Shown piece by piece: positions 61,326 to 64,000 of a DNA stretch of 64,000 nt. Numbering within the stretch: the first letter of the stretch is position 1; every line of letters begins with the position of its first letter. Origin of the DNA: Caecitellus pseudoparvulus. Taxonomy: Eukaryota; Bigyra: Bicosoecida. The stretch is taken from NCBI GenBank assembly GCA_965644315.1, contig CBFFRQ010000035.1:1-64000 (forward strand), given 5' to 3'. The notes beneath the pieces are model-generated. The model saw only the letters and a list, made by a program, of their open reading frames with translations. It had not been told where the DNA came from and made no database searches. The position numbers and the translations under genes are program-made.

Positions 61326-64000
61326 ATGGCGAATGAAGTGCAGGCCATCACCCAGTTGCTGGGAGTGCCGCTGTGGAGCAGCAAGGGCGCAAGCCTCGCG
61401 ACGCTGCCCAGCGCCTTCCCAAATGCCGCAGAGCACTGTGCCGGCGTCATGCCGCTGTTGCTGGAGGAGCACCGGCACTCCCTGCGCCAGGCCCTGCAGA
61501 TGCTGCGACCAGTGACGGCACCATACCATGTGCGTGTGCAGGAGGTGGTGGTGGACGGCAAAGGGCCGGTGCACGGCGAGGAGGGGCTGCAGACAGTCAT
61601 GCGAGCAAGCTGCGTCGTGACGGGCGGCAGCAACGCTTCCTCAGCCGCCTGCGCCGCCCCCTCTGACGAAGAGGGCAAGACCATCTCCAGTGGGAAGCCC
61701 ACTGCGACCCTGCGCAACTACAGCCTCGTGCTGCTCAGCCGGGACAACGTGCTGCCGGGGGAGAGAATCAGCAGCGCTGCAGGCTCGGCGTGGTGCTTGG
61801 GCTTGGTGGCTGGCAGGCCGTACAGCTGTCGAGTTGGCGTAGCAGCAGTGGAGGGAGGCACTGGAGTGTCGCCTCCTGGTGGCCAATGCTCCGTGTACGC
61901 GCTGGACTCTGCGCTGTCGGCGGCGGTGGAGGCTGGGCGAGGGCCAGCGCAAGGCGGCGTGAAACGCAGGCGAAACTCCACTCGCGCGGACGGCGAATGG
62001 TTCATGTGGGAGCTGGGGCACGCCGTCACAGCCTTGCGGGAAGTGCAAGCGTTGCACGCGCTGCCCAAGGCAGCCCACCCGTCCCTGGTGCACGCCATCG
62101 TCTGCGGCAAGCCCCAAGTGTCCGCCGGCGTCCTGCCCTTCCAAGTGGATGTGAGGCGCCTGTTCGTGGATGCGGCGCTGCAGGCGCGCTTGGAGGCGGC
62201 GTTCACCCCGGCCCAGTTCCGAGCCATCATGGCCGCCGCGCTGCCCGGCGTGCACCAGCCCAGCACGCCGCCCATGGATGCGGCCGGGGACACCGCCCCT
62301 CCACCGCCCCTGTCCCCCGTCTGCCTCATCCAGGGCCCCCCAGGCACCGGCAAGACCACGACGCTGGTGGCCACCCTCAATGCCGTGCACGTGAATGCGT
62401 ACAACGCCTTCCACGAGACTCTGCTTCGAGGCACCAAGGCTGTGCAGGCGGCGCTGGCGCCACAACTCCAGGCAGGGCCCACCCCGCCAGGGGATGAGGC
62501 AGGGCCGGCGCCACCGCCCCCACCCACGCCCTCTGGTCCGTCAGTTGGGGACGCGCCCCCGCCGGATACCAAGCGCCCTCGCCCCAGTGTCCTGCGCCGG
62601 ACGGCCACCCCCCCCGGCCCCAGCGTCCTGCAGAAACTGCTCGCCACACAAGCTGGGAGCAGCCGGCACGGCTCGGGCGTGCAGAGGGCGAAGTACGCCT
62701 TGAAGCCGTCGCCTGGCCTGCTGCACTGGCTCATGCGCGACGAGTCTGCGCTGGCGGACATCGGCACCCTGGTGCGCGGCAGCCTCAGCACCAAGCCTCG
62801 CATGCTCATCGTGGCGCCCTCCAACACGGCTGTGGATAACATCATCCGGCGAGTCCTGTCCACGAAGTTTCAAGACGGCCATGGGATGCGGTACACGCCC
62901 CCCCTGCTGCGCCTGGGCCGCAGCAGTGACCCAGACGTGCGCCAGGCGGGCGTCGTCCTGCACACGCGGGTGGCAGCGTACATGGACATGCCCGATGACC
63001 GCCTGCTGGTGGCGGAACAGCGCCTGGCAAAGGATGTGCATGGATTGACTCAGGCGCTGGCCCAGCTGAAGCATGCGGCTGTCACGGAGTGCCGGCGGCA
63101 GGTGGCTGCTGCGTTGCAGAGGGGCGCTGGGGAGGAGGAACGGAGCGCTGTGGCGGAGGGCGTGGCGCAGGCACATGCTGGGCATTTGCTCGACCTGGCC
63201 AAGAAGCACTTTGCAGTGGCGGCTGAGTTGCGTCGGCTGAAACTGGTGCGAAGGTGCCGGGCCAGTGGCGTGCGCGCTGACGTCGGCGCCGCCCGTGATG
63301 CGCTACGGCAGGAGTGCCTGGCTGAGGCAGAGCTGGTGTTCGCGACGCTGTCCAGCTCCGCGCGATCTGAGATCGGCGAGTACACCGACGCCTCTGGCCT
63401 GGCCTTTGACGTCGTGGTGGTGGATGAGGCTGGCCAGTGCACAGAGGCGTCTAGCCTCGTCCCACTGCAGCACGGCGCCCAGCAGCTGGTGCTGGTGGGC
63501 GACCCGCAGCAGTTGCCAGCCACCGTGCTGAGCCGAGAGGCGGCCGAGGCGGGCCTGGACCGCAGCCTGTTCGCACGGCTGGCTGAAGCGGGTCACGTGG
63601 TGCACCTGCTGGACACGCAGTACCGCATGCACCCCGACATCGCAGCTTTTCCCTCACAGCACTTCTACGGGGGGCGCGTGGGCGATGCGGCCTCTGTGTG
63701 TGGGCCGGCAAGGCAGCAGCTGTGGCACGCCCTGCCCTTGATGGCCCCCCTGCGCCTGCTCAACGTCCGCATCGGCGCCGCTTCCACAGGCACCGGGGGC
63801 ACGTCTTACTCCAACCTAGCTGAGGCACGGGCGGCACTGGCGCTGGCGGCAGGTCTCATGGCGTGGCGGGGCAGCCGGCCCAAGCGGGAGACCGATCCCG
63901 CCGACGCACCGGACCCCGTGCCACTGCAGTTTTCAGGCACCATCGGCATCTTTACGCCGTACGAGGCGCAACGAGCGCTGCTGCGCAAGCTGTACAAGGA
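61326..64000 (+). CDS. Sen1/Upf1-like (SF1B) RNA/DNA helicase, 3' end cut by window
   Basis: The frame is open from ATG 61326 (MANEVQAITQLLG) to the window edge, at least 891 residues, with no stop and no intron needed. Helicase motifs: Q-like FTPAQFRAIM; motif I QGPPGTGKTTTL at ~336; Ia MLIVAPSNTAVDNII at ~493; a helical stalk-like insertion (about 560-660); motif II VVVDEAGQCTEASSL at ~700; III LVLVGDPQQLPATV; IV LLDTQYRMHPDIA; and the start of the V/VI region, GIFTPYEAQRALL. The DEAGQ and QYRMHP forms place it in the Upf1/Sen1/IGHMBP2/Aquarius group; Sen1/senataxin is the closest fit by motif wording. A Pro-rich low-complexity loop lies between motifs I and Ia. Likely acts on RNA or RNA-DNA hybrids. 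Confidence 0.88.
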   Translation, partial: MANEVQAITQLLGVPLWSSKGASLATLPSAFPNAAEHCAGVMPLLLEEHRHSLRQALQMLRPVTAPYHVRVQEVVVDGKGPVHGEEGLQTVMRASCVVTGGSNASSAACAAPSDEEGKTISSGKPTATLRNYSLVLLSRDNVLPGERISSAAGSAWCLGLVAGRPYSCRVGVAAVEGGTGVSPPGGQCSVYALDSALSAAVEAGRGPAQGGVKRRRNSTRADGEWFMWELGHAVTALREVQALHALPKAAHPSLVHAIVCGKPQVSAGVLPFQVDVRRLFVDAALQARLEAAFTPAQFRAIMAAALPGVHQPSTPPMDAAGDTAPPPPLSPVCLIQGPPGTGKTTTLVATLNAVHVNAYNAFHETLLRGTKAVQAALAPQLQAGPTPPGDEAGPAPPPPPTPSGPSVGDAPPPDTKRPRPSVLRRTATPPGPSVLQKLLATQAGSSRHGSGVQRAKYALKPSPGLLHWLMRDESALADIGTLVRGSLSTKPRMLIVAPSNTAVDNIIRRVLSTKFQDGHGMRYTPPLLRLGRSSDPDVRQAGVVLHTRVAAYMDMPDDRLLVAEQRLAKDVHGLTQALAQLKHAAVTECRRQVAAALQRGAGEEERSAVAEGVAQAHAGHLLDLAKKHFAVAAELRRLKLVRRCRASGVRADVGAARDALRQECLAEAELVFATLSSSARSEIGEYTDASGLAFDVVVVDEAGQCTEASSLVPLQHGAQQLVLVGDPQQLPATVLSREAAEAGLDRSLFARLAEAGHVVHLLDTQYRMHPDIAAFPSQHFYGGRVGDAASVCGPARQQLWHALPLMAPLRLLNVRIGAASTGTGGTSYSNLAEARAALALAAGLMAWRGSRPKRETDPADAPDPVPLQFSGTIGIFTPYEAQRALLRKLYK

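Overview
The window is nuclear DNA from a unicellular eukaryote with a compact, GC-rich, intron-poor genome. Everything recognisable is eukaryotic: cytosolic glutaminyl-tRNA synthetase, TRM112, VPS13, SPT6, BDP1 (TFIIIB), VPS37/ESCRT-I, a MAP-kinase-like kinase and a Sen1/Upf1-type helicase. Several genes are split by short GT-AG introns, mostly 66-97 nt, with many GTGCGT or GTGAGT donors and GCAG or ACAG acceptors. SRCR receptors, an LMF-family membrane protein, a DUF389 membrane protein and a GT34-type glycosyltransferase suggest a free-living microalga or other protist. I cannot name the lineage from this window alone. Exon joins given below are read from reading frame, splice dinucleotides and family motifs; none is backed by transcripts.

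Layout. 43-1704 is a degenerate P-loop protein. 2450-5096 is GlnRS (2 exons). 5353-6196 is a Rab-like GTPase (3 exons). 6736-7207 is TRM112 (2 exons). 7245-10378 (-) is a DUF389 membrane protein that shares a 273-bp upstream region with an LMF1-like membrane protein at 10652-14472 (+). 14499-29090 (-) is a single-exon VPS13 of 4,863 residues. 29343-30939 (-) is an N-acetyltransferase fused to a PhzF-type isomerase. 31256-40419 (+) is a tandem array of three SRCR receptor-like genes plus one truncated copy. 40506-47287 (-) is SPT6, divergent from BDP1 at 47540-48979 (+). 49189-51543 (+) is an unrecognised 784-residue protein. 51567-53657 (-) is an AIFM3-type Rieske/flavoprotein reductase in 4 exons. 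53883-55262 (-) is an unrecognised 459-residue protein. 55998-57125 (+) is a type II membrane glycosyltransferase. 57160 to about 58526 (-) is VPS37. 58838-61208 (+) is an atypical MAP-kinase-like kinase. 61326 to the window end (+) is a Sen1/Upf1-like helicase cut by the edge.

Genes are densely packed. Convergent pairs are separated by only 22-37 nt (TRM112/DUF389, LMF/VPS13, the 784-residue gene/AIFM3, GT34/VPS37), and divergent pairs share about 250-320 bp. There is no operon logic. Themes that recur are membrane traffic and lipid transfer (VPS13, VPS37, Rab-like), transcription (SPT6, BDP1, Sen1-like) and translation (GlnRS, TRM112).

The most unusual content is of three kinds. First, the SRCR array has an almost identical N-terminal cassette, including its intron, joined to unrelated tails. 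Second, the kinase has a roughly 130-residue activation segment with 17 Gly-Thr repeats, DYG in place of DFG and TKH in place of the MAPK TxY. Third, there is the acetyltransferase-PhzF fusion. No CRISPR arrays, insertion sequences, tRNA or rRNA genes were seen.
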